From an uncultured Tateyamaria sp. (GTDB lineage: Bacteria; Pseudomonadota; Alphaproteobacteria; Rhodobacterales; Rhodobacteraceae), in contig NZ_CANNGP010000002.1 in NCBI RefSeq assembly GCF_947504105.1, positions 62,001 through 126,000 of the forward strand: a DNA stretch of 64,000 bases, given 5' to 3'. Under the pieces are notes generated by a model, which was given only the letters and a program-made list of their open reading frames with translations, did not search any database and was not told where the DNA came from. The position numbers and the translations under genes were made by a program. Below, piece after piece: positions 1 through 10,429 of the stretch (positions are counted from its first letter, which is position 1; each line of letters starts with the position of its first letter).

Positions 1-93
1 AGTACCGTCGAGGTAGTCCAGATGGGCAGGCCGGTTTTCCATGCGGACATCCAGTGCACCGTCTTTGTCATGGGCCATCAAGGCAAAAAGCAT
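1..93 (-). CDS. YciI-like family protein, partial (runs off window start)
   Basis: Minus-strand read from the ATG at 93 gives MLFALMAHDKDGALDVRMENRPAHLDYLDGT, typical of a YciI N-terminus; directly downstream of gpsA. Confidence 0.7.
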   Translation of the reverse strand, partial: MLFALMAHDKDGALDVRMENRPAHLDYLDGT

Positions 94-94
94 A

Positions 95-1042
95 TCATTC
101 CTCCTTCAAAGGGCGGGTCATCAGACGCGCCATTGCACCGGCTACGTCTACTTTTTCGTCCACCAGATCCGCAACCGTGGCGCAAATGGGCAAATCCAAA
201 CCATGTTTGGCCGCGACACCGCGCAACGCTCGGGCCGTGCCAGCCCCTTCAACCGTGATGGCCGCATCAAATTCTCTTCCTGCCCCAAGGGCAAGACCCA
301 GACGGTAGTTGCGCGACTTGTCCGAGGTACATGTGAGGGTGAGATCGCCCAAGCCGCTGAGTCCCATCAAAGTTTCGGGCTGCGCACCCAGCGCCACGGC
401 GACACGCTGCATCTCGGCAAAGCCGCGTGTCAAAAGGGCGGCGCGCGCGCTGTCGCCCAAACCGGCCCCCATAACCGCTCCGCAGCCAATGGCGATGACG
501 TTTTTCAACGCGCCACCCAGCTCGGCTCCAACGACGTCCGATGTGCGGTAAAGGCGCAGCTTTGGTGTAGAGAGCTGGGTTTGCAGTGCTTCGGCTACCC
601 CGCCATCGGCACAGGCCAAGGTAAGTGCGGTCGGCAACCCACGCGCGATGTCGTCCGCAAAGCTGGGACCGGTGAGGGCCGCAACATGCCGCGCGCCTGA
701 TAGGATGGAGGTTGGTCCCACGCCGGTCGTCACCTCGATCCCCTTGCAACAGGCCACCGCCGAATGAGTGGACAAGTCCAGGCCGATCAGGAAGCGGCGC
801 AGCTGTTGTGTGGGCACCGTAAAGAGCAGCGTATCGCAGTCCAAAACAGTCTCTAACTCGGACGTAATCGTGATTGCCGCAGGTAGATCGACGTCCGGCA
901 AGCGGATGGTATTCTGCCGCGTCCGGCTCATCGTTTTCACCTGTTCGCTGTCGCGTGCCCACAACGTGACAGGCTGATGCGGTGCCAGCGCAATCGCCAA
1001 AGCCGTGCCAAAAGCCCCGGCGCCGATGATACCGACGCTCAC
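95..1042 (-). CDS. gpsA: NAD(P)-dependent glycerol-3-phosphate dehydrogenase
   Basis: 315 aa; N-terminal [14 protein letters not shown] Rossmann motif, [20 protein letters not shown] motif. Confidence 0.95.
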   Translation of the reverse strand: MSVGIIGAGAFGTALAIALAPHQPVTLWARDSEQVKTMSRTRQNTIRLPDVDLPAAITITSELETVLDCDTLLFTVPTQQLRRFLIGLDLSTHSAVACCKGIEVTTGVGPTSILSGARHVAALTGPSFADDIARGLPTALTLACADGGVAEALQTQLSTPKLRLYRTSDVVGAELGGALKNVIAIGCGAVMGAGLGDSARAALLTRGFAEMQRVAVALGAQPETLMGLSGLGDLTLTCTSDKSRNYRLGLALGAGREFDAAITVEGAGTARALRGVAAKHGLDLPICATVADLVDEKVDVAGAMARLMTRPLKEE

Positions 1043-2133
1043 GCCTTGGCCCCTTTCTTGCCCGACCCGAGCATGGCGGCACTTTTGGTGTCGAGCGGCA
1101 TCCGGGGACGCGCTGACAGATCCATGCCATCAGGTTCCCGGTACGGCATCTGTTCGATCCCTGCGGCGGCAATCATCGCTGCATTGTCGGTGCATAGCGC
1201 CAGTGGTGGTGCGTCAAATGCAACGCCTACGTCAGCACAAACAGTCTCTAACGCGGTCCGAATGGTCATATTTGCAGCGACACCGCCCGCAACACAGAAG
1301 GTCGGTATGGCAGGCGCCAACTCAAGATAAAGCTCAAGCGCACGCTTGGCCTTGCCCGCCAGACTGTCCGTCACCGCAGCCTGAAACGAAGCCGCCAAAT
1401 CCGCCTGATCCCGTACCGTCAGACCGCCCTGTTCGGCCATAATATCATCGCGCGCACGCAACACCGCTGTCTTAAGACCGGAAAAGCTCAAATCGCAGCC
1501 GGGCTTGTTCGACAGGGGCCGAGGAAAGGCAAAGCGCTTGGCGTCCCCATCCTGCGCAATTTTTTCAATCGCGGGACCGCCGGGTTGGCCCAATCCAATC
1601 AATCGCGCGACCTTGTCGAACGCCTCTCCCGGGGCATCATCAATAGTGCCGCCCAGCCGTTTAAAGTCATCCGGCCCAAGCGCAATCAGGAACTGGCAAT
1701 GCCCGCCAGACACCAGCAGCATCAGGTAAGGAAAGGCGATACCTGAAGACAAGCGAGGCGTCAGTGCGTGCCCGGCAAGATGGTTAATGCCGTAAAGCGG
1801 TTTGCCCGTGGCCGCCGACAACCCCTTGGCCGTCATCACTCCTGCGACCACGCCACCGATCAGGCCCGGACCGCAGGTGGCTGCAATGGCATCTATGTCT
1901 GTCAGCTCGACACTCGCCTTTTCCAAGGCTCGCGCTACGCTCACATCCAGCCGCTCGGCATGGGCACGGGCAGCGATCTCGGGCACGACACCGCCGAAGT
2001 CGGAATGCAGGTCGGTCTGGCCAAAGACCACTGATGACAGCACCTCCATGTTCCCGGGCACACCGCGCACGACAGCGGCGGCGGTGTCGTCACAACTGCT
2101 TTCGATTCCCAGAACTGTCGCTATCTGCGTCAT
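1039..2133 (-). CDS. tsaD: tRNA N6-adenosine threonylcarbamoyltransferase TsaD
   Basis: ORF 1039-2205; likely start at [27 protein letters not shown] and VSGGHCQF motifs; overlaps the gpsA start. Confidence 0.95.
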   Translation of the reverse strand: MTQIATVLGIESSCDDTAAAVVRGVPGNMEVLSSVVFGQTDLHSDFGGVVPEIAARAHAERLDVSVARALEKASVELTDIDAIAATCGPGLIGGVVAGVMTAKGLSAATGKPLYGINHLAGHALTPRLSSGIAFPYLMLLVSGGHCQFLIALGPDDFKRLGGTIDDAPGEAFDKVARLIGLGQPGGPAIEKIAQDGDAKRFAFPRPLSNKPGCDLSFSGLKTAVLRARDDIMAEQGGLTVRDQADLAASFQAAVTDSLAGKAKRALELYLELAPAIPTFCVAGGVAANMTIRTALETVCADVGVAFDAPPLALCTDNAAMIAAAGIEQMPYREPDGMDLSARPRMPLDTKSAAMLGSGKKGAKA

Positions 2134-2180
2134 GACCCATCCGTTGCACCAAAGGCGCGTGCGGGTTAACAGCATAAGCC

Positions 2181-2888
2181 GTGGCAAACAATGCATCTCA
2201 CTCACCGGTCACCTTGCTGATGACCAGACCGCACACGGCGGCGAAGCGGTTCGTGGCAGAGATGCCGGATGATCTGAAATCGCAGGTCAGACCGCTTTAC
2301 AGCCCGTTGCTGTCCATTGTGTCCATGGCTGATGGGGATACGATTGCGACCGAGGAAGCAGCGATTTTCACCTCGTCCAACGGCGTCGCCAATGCACCCG
2401 CCGGGGCAGATCGCGTCGCTTATTGTATCGGCGCGGCAACCACCGAGCGGGCAAAGGAACATGGCTGGGCCGCGCAACTGGTGGGGCAGACTGCGGATGA
2501 GCTCGTGGCGCATTTGGCCACGGTCCCGCTCAGTCAGGCCCTGGTCCACATCCGCGGCCGCCATACACGCGGAGATATTGTCAGCCGCTTGCAAGCTGCG
2601 GGTCAAGAGGCGCGAGACTGGGTTGTTTATGATCAGCGGCTGCATCCATTGTCGGAATCCGCGCACGATGCGCTTTTGCGGGAAGAATTGACCATCGTTC
2701 CCCTTTTCTCGCCCAGAACCGCCATGCAATTTGCCAGAGAGGCCCCGCGCACCACATCCATACGTGTGATCGCACTCAGTGATGCGGTTGCCGACGCTGT
2801 CCAACCTGTTCAAACGGACAGTGTTGCAGTGCAACCTGACGCAACGGCGATGTATGAAGCCATGCGGCAGATCATCCGTGCGGGTTGA
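2181..2888 (+). CDS. hemD: uroporphyrinogen-III synthase
   Basis: 235 aa HemD-like ([13 protein letters not shown]..., [11 protein letters not shown]); divergent from tsaD, upstream of Mic60-like and hemY. Confidence 0.85.
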   Translation: MANNASHSPVTLLMTRPHTAAKRFVAEMPDDLKSQVRPLYSPLLSIVSMADGDTIATEEAAIFTSSNGVANAPAGADRVAYCIGAATTERAKEHGWAAQLVGQTADELVAHLATVPLSQALVHIRGRHTRGDIVSRLQAAGQEARDWVVYDQRLHPLSESAHDALLREELTIVPLFSPRTAMQFAREAPRTTSIRVIALSDAVADAVQPVQTDSVAVQPDATAMYEAMRQIIRAG

Positions 2889-2959
2889 GGGGCACGGGGG
2901 CGCAGGTTAGACTTTGACGCGGTGCAGCAACCGCACGGAAGAATCGGAAGGGGAATTCC

Positions 2960-4165
2960 TTGGCCAAACGCAAATTTCCGGAGAAGGGCCCCCAAGATGA
3001 CCCCAAGGCCGAAACGCCTGACGCCCCCGAAGTAGACACCACAACATCGGACGGGGCGGACACACCACATGGTACTGAAGCCGAAACTGACACGTTCGAT
3101 GCACTTGCACTGACAGAAGACGCTCGAGTTGAGGTGGAAGAGGTGGATCCGGAAACTTTTGACGAGCAGGAGCAGGAGCAGGAAAGTGCTGCACCGCCCC
3201 CGCCGCAACCGGAACCGGAACGACGTAGCATCGTTCCCATGATCTTTGCCGGGATCATTGCGGCACTGGCGGGTTTCATCGCAGCACGGTCCGACATCCT
3301 TGAACCCATCTTCCCCGGCCTCGCCAGCGAGGCAGGCGTGGACCCGGAACTGGTTGAACAGCTAAACGGGACGGTGGCGGGCCTGACAGAACGGCTGGAC
3401 CAATCCACCGAACAGATTGCAACCCTTACGACTCAGGTCGAAACCCTCTCGCAAGCCAACGCGCCAACGGACCTTGGCCCGCTGGAACAACAACTCGCGG
3501 CGTTGTCAGATCGCATCGACGGCCTTGGGTCGCAAGCGGGTACGGCGCCGGTTGTACCCAGCGAAGCAATTAATGCTGCCCTGTCCGACCTGCGTGCCAC
3601 TGCGGCAGAGCAACAGGATGAAATTGACAGGCTTCTGGCCGACGCGCGCCTTGCCCGCGAAAATGCCGAGGCATCCGCAAGTTCCACACTGGCCCGCGCC
3701 GCCGTGAACCGTGTGCTGGCCGCCGTCGACAATGGTGGCCCGTTTGCAGCAGCCCTTGGTGATCTTGAACAGGCCGGTGTCACGGACATCCCCGACGCCT
3801 TGCGCACAGCTGCAGCCGATGGGGTACAGCCCTTGTCGGAACTGCAAGCGTCTGCATCTGACGCCGCCCGTGACGCGCTGGCGGCTGCCCGAGCGGCCGA
3901 AGAAGGTGGCGGACTGGGCGCATTTTTTGAACGTCAGCTTGGCACCCGGTCAATCCTGCCCAAGGAAGGGTCAGACCCCGACGCCGTCCTGTCACGGATC
4001 GAAGCCGCAGCGCGCGAGGGTCGGTTGGGCGACGCATTGGCCGAGGCAGAGGCTCTGCCCGAGGCGGCACAAGCGGCACTCGCGCCGTGGTTGGAACAGG
4101 CGCAACAGCGTCACGAGGCGGTCACCGCCGCAAACGCATTGGCGCAAAGCCTGTCGGCACTCTGA
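2960..4165 (+). CDS. COG4223/mitofilin (Mic60-like) membrane protein
   Basis: TTG start; acidic/proline-rich N-terminus, one TM segment (IVPMIFAGIIAALAGFIAA), coiled coil, C-terminal FFERQLGTRSILPKEGSDPDAVLSRIEAA...LPEAAQAALAPWLEQAQQR mitofilin signature; between hemD and hemY. Confidence 0.8.
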   Translation: MAKRKFPEKGPQDDPKAETPDAPEVDTTTSDGADTPHGTEAETDTFDALALTEDARVEVEEVDPETFDEQEQEQESAAPPPPQPEPERRSIVPMIFAGIIAALAGFIAARSDILEPIFPGLASEAGVDPELVEQLNGTVAGLTERLDQSTEQIATLTTQVETLSQANAPTDLGPLEQQLAALSDRIDGLGSQAGTAPVVPSEAINAALSDLRATAAEQQDEIDRLLADARLARENAEASASSTLARAAVNRVLAAVDNGGPFAAALGDLEQAGVTDIPDALRTAAADGVQPLSELQASASDAARDALAAARAAEEGGGLGAFFERQLGTRSILPKEGSDPDAVLSRIEAAAREGRLGDALAEAEALPEAAQAALAPWLEQAQQRHEAVTAANALAQSLSAL

Positions 4166-4176
4166 AGGGGCCTTTC

Positions 4177-5646
4177 ATGATCTGGTCATTGGTAAGAATC
4201 GTTATTTTCGTCATCGCGGTTGCCGCGCTGGCCCTTGGGGCCGGATGGCTTCTGGAATCCGATGGCGGCATACAAATCGTTGTCGCGGGCAAGGAGTATA
4301 CGCTGGGGCCGCTGCAATCGGTCATCGCCCTCGTGGCGCTCGTCATCGCTGTCTGGATCGGGCTGAAGGTTCTTAGTCTTCTACATGTTTGCTGGAAAGT
4401 CCTTAATGGCGATGAAACCGCATGGACACGCTTTCGTGCCAGAAACAAGTCCGAGCGCGGGTACAACGCACTGGCCGAGGGCATGATGGCGCTGGCCTCG
4501 GGTGAAGCACGCACTGCGCTGGCCAAGGCGGAAAAGGCGGATCGTTACCTCGACCGTCCCGAACTCACCAGCCTGCTGACCGCACAAGCCGCCGAAATGG
4601 CTGGGGATCGGAAGAAAGCCGAAGAAACCTACCGCAAGCTGGTGGCAAATGACGCGACCCGCTTTGTCGGCGTGCGCGGGATCATGAAGCAGAAGCTGGC
4701 CGATGGGGACACCGAAACAGCGCTCAAGCTGGCGGAAAAGGCTTTCGCGATCAAACCCAAACATGAAGAAACGCAGGATATTCTGCTCAAGCTTCAGGCA
4801 GACAAGGAAGACTGGACAGGCGCGCGTCAAACCCTGAGCGCCAAACTGAAACACGGCGCGCTGCCACGCGATGTGCACAAGCGGCGCGACGCTGTGCTGG
4901 CCCTGAGCGAAGCCAAGAAAATCCTGGAAGCGGACGAGACGATCGAAGCGCGCGAAGCAGCAATCGAAGCCAACCGCCTGTCACCCGATCTGATCCCGGC
5001 GGCCGTGATGGCTGCCCGCGGATACATTGAGAAGGGCCAGAAACGCTATGCAACACGCGTTCTGAAAAAGGCGTGGGACGCCCAGCCACACCCCGATGTC
5101 GCCGCCGCCTTTGCAGAGATTGAGCCAAGCGAAGACGCTGCCGCGCGCCTCAAGCGGTTTGCAGGTTTGACCAAGTCCAAGTCCGATCACTCTGAAACGC
5201 GTATGCTGCTCAGCGAACTGAACATCGCCGCTGAGGATTTTCCCGCCGCCCGACGCGCGCTTGGCGATTTGGTGGAAAGCGATCCAACCACAAGGTCACT
5301 GACATTGATGGCGGCCATCGAACGGGGCGAAGGGGCCGGGGACGCTGTTGTGCAGGGTTGGCTTGCCCGTGCACTGACCGCGCCGCGCGGGCCGCAGTGG
5401 GTATGCGACAACTGTCACAACATTCACGGCGAATGGGCACCGACATGCGGCAACTGTGGTGCCTTCGATACGCTGACATGGAAACGCCCGCCGAATGCCG
5501 AACTCAGCTTGCCCGGCGGAACCGAAATGCTGCCGCTTTTGGTCGGTTCACCCGCTGAAAAAGCAGGCAACGCCGTCGCCGTTGTAGACGACGAAAACGT
5601 GATCGAGGCAGAGGATTTAGGCAATCCAACTGCTCAAAACACATGA
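4177..5646 (+). CDS. hemY: heme biosynthesis-associated TPR protein HemY with C-terminal zinc ribbon
   Basis: ORF 4087-5646; likely start MIWSLVRIVIFVIAVAALALGAGWL; HemY_N plus TPR; C-terminal CDNCHNIHGEWAPTCGNCG. Confidence 0.85.
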   Translation: MIWSLVRIVIFVIAVAALALGAGWLLESDGGIQIVVAGKEYTLGPLQSVIALVALVIAVWIGLKVLSLLHVCWKVLNGDETAWTRFRARNKSERGYNALAEGMMALASGEARTALAKAEKADRYLDRPELTSLLTAQAAEMAGDRKKAEETYRKLVANDATRFVGVRGIMKQKLADGDTETALKLAEKAFAIKPKHEETQDILLKLQADKEDWTGARQTLSAKLKHGALPRDVHKRRDAVLALSEAKKILEADETIEAREAAIEANRLSPDLIPAAVMAARGYIEKGQKRYATRVLKKAWDAQPHPDVAAAFAEIEPSEDAAARLKRFAGLTKSKSDHSETRMLLSELNIAAEDFPAARRALGDLVESDPTTRSLTLMAAIERGEGAGDAVVQGWLARALTAPRGPQWVCDNCHNIHGEWAPTCGNCGAFDTLTWKRPPNAELSLPGGTEMLPLLVGSPAEKAGNAVAVVDDENVIEAEDLGNPTAQNT

Positions 5647-5787
5647 TTTGGTGCACCTGTCCATTGTCATAGGGCAACGCTTTCGGCGATTGACCGCCCG
5701 TGGCTGAGATTTCTTTGTGTTCCGCCGATGTTTCCGGCTAAACGTGTCTGAAATACGCTGCCGTGGATCGGCTCAGGGGGACATATT

Positions 5788-6900
5788 GTGCAACGTCCAA
5801 TTCGCTTCTTAGCGTCTTTGTTGATTATTACGGTGGTGTCCGCCTGTGCTTTGCCCCGTGGCGCAGCCATTCAGGGCGAAGTGGTCCGCAACCAGAACAA
5901 CGAAGATGCGGCGTTTTCCGTGGTGCCAATCACGGGCGAGAATGTGTCCCAGCTTGCCACATGGCCTGCCACCGGGTGGGAGGGACATTATCACTGGTTC
6001 AGCCGCAACCCGGGCCCAAAATCCAACATCATTCGACCCGGCGATCAAATCGATCTGGTCATCTGGGACAACCAGGAAAACTCGCTGCTGACAGGGGTTG
6101 AGCAGCAAAACGTTGCGTTGGAAGGTATAACCGTGTCGCCCGACGGTTCGATTTTCGTGCCTTACATTGACGATGTTCATGTCAGCGGATCGACCCCGGA
6201 CGCGGCCCGGCGCCAGATCGAAGAAGAATTGAGCATGGTTGTTCCTGACCCGCAGGTGCAACTCGCCATCTCTTCGGGCCCTGACAACTCCGTCGATGCG
6301 GTTGGGGGGTTCAGTGCACCGGGCACATATCCGGTGCCCAACCGGAACTATTCCATCCTCAGCTTGATTTCGGCGGCCGGTGGGGTCTCTCCTTCACTTG
6401 AAAATCCTTTGGTTCGTGTGATCCGGGATGGCCAGTCCTATGGCATCCGTGCTGGTGATCTGTTCAAGCGTCCGTCGGCCAATGTGATCCTGCGCGGCGG
6501 CGATCAGATCATCGCCGAAGAGGATGACCGTTATTTCGTTGCCTTGGGTGCAACCGGATCCGAGACCATCGTGCCGTTTACCAAAGAGCGCATCAACGCA
6601 ATCGAAGCCCTGGCGCTGGTGGATGGAATCAACGACACGCGGGCCAATCCCAAGGGTGTTCTGATCCTGCGTGATTACAGTGCCGACGATCTACAGTCCG
6701 ATGGATCCGGACCCGCCAAGACCCAAGTGGTCTTTGCTATCGACCTGACATCGGCTGATGCGCTCTTTGCGGCGCGGAAGTTCAACATCAACCCGGGCGA
6801 TCTGGTACTTGCAACCGAAAGCACGGTCACATCCATCCGCACCGTGTTTGGCCTGATCGGATCGGTCGTCGGCGTCGGCAACGCGCTGGACAACAACTAA
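5788..6900 (+). CDS. polysaccharide biosynthesis/export lipoprotein (Wza-like, SLBB domain)
   Basis: GTG start with GGGGG-type SD; lipobox VVSACALPRG; RPGDQIDLVIWDN...VSPDGSIFVPYIDDVHVSGSTPDAARRQIEEEL. Confidence 0.85.
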   Translation: MQRPIRFLASLLIITVVSACALPRGAAIQGEVVRNQNNEDAAFSVVPITGENVSQLATWPATGWEGHYHWFSRNPGPKSNIIRPGDQIDLVIWDNQENSLLTGVEQQNVALEGITVSPDGSIFVPYIDDVHVSGSTPDAARRQIEEELSMVVPDPQVQLAISSGPDNSVDAVGGFSAPGTYPVPNRNYSILSLISAAGGVSPSLENPLVRVIRDGQSYGIRAGDLFKRPSANVILRGGDQIIAEEDDRYFVALGATGSETIVPFTKERINAIEALALVDGINDTRANPKGVLILRDYSADDLQSDGSGPAKTQVVFAIDLTSADALFAARKFNINPGDLVLATESTVTSIRTVFGLIGSVVGVGNALDNN

Positions 6901-6962
6901 AAAGGGCCGCGCACAGCGCGACCCTTTTGAAAGCAATTGGGCGGGGCAATCCCCGCCCTTTT
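6901..6962. terminator. paired intrinsic terminator-like hairpins between convergent genes
   Basis: AAAGGGCCGCGC/ACA/GCGCGACCCTTTT then GGCGGGG-CAAT-CCCCGCC followed by CTTTTC. Confidence 0.75.
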
Positions 6963-6964
6963 CG

Positions 6965-8353
6965 TTAGTAGCGGTAGTGTTCCGGCTTGAACGGGCCCTC
7001 GGGTGCAACACCAATATAGGCCGCTTGTTCAGGGTCCATTTGTGTCAGCTTCACACCGATCCGGTCCAGGTGCAGACGGGCCACTTTCTCGTCCAGATGC
7101 TTGGGCAGGATATAGACCTCGTTCTTGTACTCGTCGCCCTTGGTCCACAGTTCGATCTGCGCCAGCACCTGGTTGGTGAAGGATGCCGACATGACAAAAG
7201 ACGGGTGGCCCGTCGCATTACCAAGGTTCAGCAGACGACCTTCGGACAGAAGGATGATGCGATGCCCGTTCGGCATCTCGATCATATCCACCTGTTCCTT
7301 GATATTGGTCCACTTGTGGTTCTTCAGGTTCGCCACCTGAATTTCATTGTCGAAGTGGCCGATGTTGCCGACGATGGCCATGTCCTTCATCTCGCGCATA
7401 TGCTCGATGCGGATCACATCCTTGTTGCCGGTGGTGGTGACAAAGATGTCGGCGTTCGCCACAACATCTTCCAGCGTGGTGACCTGGAAGCCGTCCATGG
7501 CCGCCTGCAGGGCGCAGATCGGGTCAACCTCGGTCACGATCACGCGGGCACCCGCACCAGCCAGTGACGCGGCTGACCCTTTGCCAACATCCCCATATCC
7601 CATCACGACGGCGGTCTTGCCGGCCATCATGGTGTCCGTGGCGCGGCGGATGCCGTCGACCAGCGATTCCTTGCAGCCATACTTGTTGTCGAATTTCGAC
7701 TTGGTGACGCTGTCATTCACGTTGATGGCGGGGAAGGGCAGCTGCCCATCACGCACCAGCTGGTAAAGACGGTTCACACCGGTTGTGGTCTCTTCCGAGA
7801 CACCCTTGATCTGGTCGCGCATCTTGGTGAACCAGCCGGGGCTTTGCGCCATCCGTTTGGCGATCTGCTTTTTGATCACTTCTTCCTCTTCTGAGGTCGG
7901 CACGGGAATGATGTCTTCGCCCGCTTCGGCACGTGCCCCCAGCAGGACATAAAGGGTCGCGTCGCCGCCATCGTCCAGAATCATGTTTGGGCCATCAGCG
8001 AACTGGAACGACTTGTCCAGGTAATCCCAGTGCTCTTCCAACGATTGCCCCTTGATCGCAAAGACCGGTGTGCCACCCGCCGCAATGGCCGCTGCCGCGT
8101 GGTCCTGAGTCGAAAAGATGTTGCAGGATGCCCAGCGCACATCGGCACCCAGTTCAACCAGTGTTTCGATCAGAACAGCGGTCTGGATCGTCATATGCAG
8201 CGATCCAACGATGCGGGCACCGGCCAGTGGCTTGCTTTCGCCATACTCAGCGCGGCATGCCATCAGGCCAGGCATTTCCGTTTCGGCAATGTCCAGTTCC
8301 TTGCGGCCAAACTCGGCCAGGGCAATGTCTTTAACAATGTAGTCCTGCGACAT
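6965..8353 (-). CDS. ahcY: adenosylhomocysteinase
   Basis: 462 aa; [19 protein letters not shown] site; C-terminus [10 protein letters not shown]. Confidence 0.97.
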   Translation of the reverse strand: MSQDYIVKDIALAEFGRKELDIAETEMPGLMACRAEYGESKPLAGARIVGSLHMTIQTAVLIETLVELGADVRWASCNIFSTQDHAAAAIAAGGTPVFAIKGQSLEEHWDYLDKSFQFADGPNMILDDGGDATLYVLLGARAEAGEDIIPVPTSEEEEVIKKQIAKRMAQSPGWFTKMRDQIKGVSEETTTGVNRLYQLVRDGQLPFPAINVNDSVTKSKFDNKYGCKESLVDGIRRATDTMMAGKTAVVMGYGDVGKGSAASLAGAGARVIVTEVDPICALQAAMDGFQVTTLEDVVANADIFVTTTGNKDVIRIEHMREMKDMAIVGNIGHFDNEIQVANLKNHKWTNIKEQVDMIEMPNGHRIILLSEGRLLNLGNATGHPSFVMSASFTNQVLAQIELWTKGDEYKNEVYILPKHLDEKVARLHLDRIGVKLTQMDPEQAAYIGVAPEGPFKPEHYRY

Positions 8354-8529
8354 GTGTCTTGTCCTTCACAAATAGGGTTGGACCGCAGATAGCACTCACC
8401 CCCGACAGGGGCAATCGCGCGTTCGAAGGTTGCGATATATGGCAATCGAACCGTGTCGAGCTTTCAAACCGACCAAAGCTTTCGTACGGCCTGTACCTGC
8501 GCTAGGACGGGACGACACCGGAGAAAGAT

Positions 8530-9126
8530 ATGCCCAAACAACCCCGTGCTTGGCAGCGCATGCTGTCGGGCCGCAGGCTGGACCTGCTGGACCCAACCCC
8601 CATGGATATCGAGATCGAGGATATCGCCCATGGCCTCGCCTTTGTCGCACGTTGGAATGGGCAAACGGCGGGGGACTATGCGTATTCCGTGGCCGAGCAC
8701 TCCCTTTTGGTAGAGACGCTTTTTGGTCGGATATCGCCCAATGCGCCTGCCAAGTGGCGCTTGGCCGCACTTTTGCATGATGCGCCCGAATACGTGATCG
8801 GCGACATGATCTCGCCCGTGAAAACCTCGGTTGGTCCGGGGTACAAAATGCTTGATGAACGGTTGGAAGCGGCGGTGCATATCCGGTTCGGTCTGCCCGC
8901 CAAGGTGCCGCAGACAATCAAACGGCAGATCAAGAAGGCCGACAGGATCAGCGCCTGGATGGAAGCCACCCAAATCGCCGGCTTTACACAGACTGAGGCC
9001 AGTAAATTCTTTGGAAAACCGGATCAAACACTGATTGATGGGCTACAAATTGTCCTGCGCCCGCCCGTTGAAACCCGCAACGCGTTCACCGAGCGCCACA
9101 CAGAATTGCTTGAAAGCTGCATATGA
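8530..9126 (+). CDS. HD-domain phosphohydrolase (YfbR-like)
   Basis: 198 aa; VAEHS...LAALLHDAPEYVIGD HD motif. Confidence 0.8.
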   Translation: MPKQPRAWQRMLSGRRLDLLDPTPMDIEIEDIAHGLAFVARWNGQTAGDYAYSVAEHSLLVETLFGRISPNAPAKWRLAALLHDAPEYVIGDMISPVKTSVGPGYKMLDERLEAAVHIRFGLPAKVPQTIKRQIKKADRISAWMEATQIAGFTQTEASKFFGKPDQTLIDGLQIVLRPPVETRNAFTERHTELLESCI

Positions 9127-9608
9127 TCCACGTTCGCCCTGCCATCGCACTCGACGCACCATCCATGGCTGCGCTGCTCGATGCCATTATCGAAGAGGGC
9201 GGAACGACGGCCCTGACAACCAAGGTGTCCGGGGACGATCTGGCAGACTGGATGTCGGCCAATGACGGGCGGGCGGCGTGGCATGTGGCCGTAAACGAAT
9301 CCGAACAGGTCGTGGGCTTCCAATGGATCGAAAGCGCCAACTACCTGCCACCCGAAGCTGCCGAAATCGCCACCTTTGTGCAGTTGGGTCAAACCGGCCT
9401 TGGTATCGGGTCAAAATTGTTTAACGCGACACGCAGGTCGGCCAAAGACATCGGCTATGTCTGGATCAACGCCAATATCCGCGCCGATAACGAAGGTGGG
9501 CTGATCTACTACCAGTCCCGCGGGTTCCAGGATTATGGTCGGATCGACGGGTACGAGATGGCAAACGGCCAGATCGTCGACAAGATTCTCAAGCGCTACG
9601 ACCTCTGA
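9123..9608 (+). CDS. GNAT family N-acetyltransferase
   Basis: 161 aa; GNAT-like QTGLGIGSKLFNATRRSA and NEGGLIYYQSRGF; 4-bp overlap with upstream gene. Confidence 0.8.
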   Translation: MIHVRPAIALDAPSMAALLDAIIEEGGTTALTTKVSGDDLADWMSANDGRAAWHVAVNESEQVVGFQWIESANYLPPEAAEIATFVQLGQTGLGIGSKLFNATRRSAKDIGYVWINANIRADNEGGLIYYQSRGFQDYGRIDGYEMANGQIVDKILKRYDL

Positions 9609-9612
9609 ATCT

Positions 9613-9662
9613 GTTAACCCCTAATTACCCCACCTCTACGGTGGGGGTGCACGGGGGGTAAC
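9613..9662. repeat. nested inverted repeat (GTTAACCCC...CCCCACC-TCTAC-GGTGGGG...GGGGGGTAAC)
   Basis: Perfect 7-bp inner stem at 9628-9646 plus an imperfect outer stem; downstream of the acetyltransferase. Confidence 0.6.
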
Positions 9663-9761
9663 AGGGTGGAATCTGGCCTCAGATTTCGAAAATCACAAGA
9701 AGGTGCCCAGCGCAAAACGCACCGTCCAATCCTTCCCTGTTTCAAAAAATCCTCCGGGGGT

Positions 9762-9782
9762 CTGGGGGTGGAAAACCCCCAG
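9762..9782. terminator. GC-rich hairpin CTGGGGGT-GGAAA-ACCCCCAG between convergent genes
   Basis: Perfect 8-bp stem, 5-nt loop; minus-strand read downstream of regA ends in ...GGATTTTTTGAAA, so it may act as the regA terminator. Confidence 0.6.
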
Positions 9783-9791
9783 TCCAACACC

Positions 9792-10346
9792 TCAACGAGG
9801 CGAACGTTTTGCCAAGATGCGTTGCAACGTCCGCCGGTGCATGTTCAACCGCCGCGCCGTCTCTGACACGTTGCGATCACACAGTTCATAGACACGTTGG
9901 ATATGCTCCCAACGCACCCGGTCTGCGCTCATCGGGTTCTCCGGTGGGGGTGGCAGATCATCGCCCTTGGCCAATAGCGCGTTGGTGATATCCATGGCAT
10001 CCGCAGGCTTTGACAGATAGTCGGTCGCCCCGATCTTGACGGCCGCAACCGCAGTCGCAATCGCACCATAACCAGTCAGTACCACAACCCGAGCATCCGG
10101 CCGCTTGTCGCGCAGCACTTCGACCACGTCGAGCCCGTTGCCGTCCTCAAGCCGAAGATCGACCACGGCATAAGCAGGCGGACGGGCCGTTGCGATGGCC
10201 TTGCCCGCAGTCACACTGTCCGCCGTTTCAATCTCGAAACCGCGCTTTTCCATGGCCTTGGCCAGACGCCGCAGAAATGGTTCGTCGTCATCAACCAGTA
10301 AGAGCGATTTGTCTTCGCCCAACTCGGGCAGTGCTGCATCCGGCAT
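9792..10346 (-). CDS. regA: RegA/PrrA/ActR-family redox response regulator
   Basis: REC domain (LLVDDDEPFLRRLAKAME) plus Fis-type HTH (NVSETARRLNMHRRTLQRILAKRSPR); adjacent to senC and regB. Confidence 0.92.
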   Translation of the reverse strand: MPDAALPELGEDKSLLLVDDDEPFLRRLAKAMEKRGFEIETADSVTAGKAIATARPPAYAVVDLRLEDGNGLDVVEVLRDKRPDARVVVLTGYGAIATAVAAVKIGATDYLSKPADAMDITNALLAKGDDLPPPPENPMSADRVRWEHIQRVYELCDRNVSETARRLNMHRRTLQRILAKRSPR

Positions 10347-10429
10347 CGAATTCTCCAGTTCCCGCTTACTTTTCTGGCTGGAGTGGAATATGGCCCGTGC
10401 AACACACGGGGTCAAATTATTCCGAGAAA

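Noticed and set aside
41-700. 219-aa plus-strand ORF and smaller overlapping ORFs
   Set aside because: Antisense to gpsA; Arg/Gln/Ala-rich translation without domain similarity.
8354-8529. Possible SAH/SAM riboswitch upstream of ahcY
   Set aside because: Only a short GCCCCTGTCGGGG hairpin is visible on the minus strand; I could not match a known SAH or SAM-SAH riboswitch core. Rfam cmscan would settle it.
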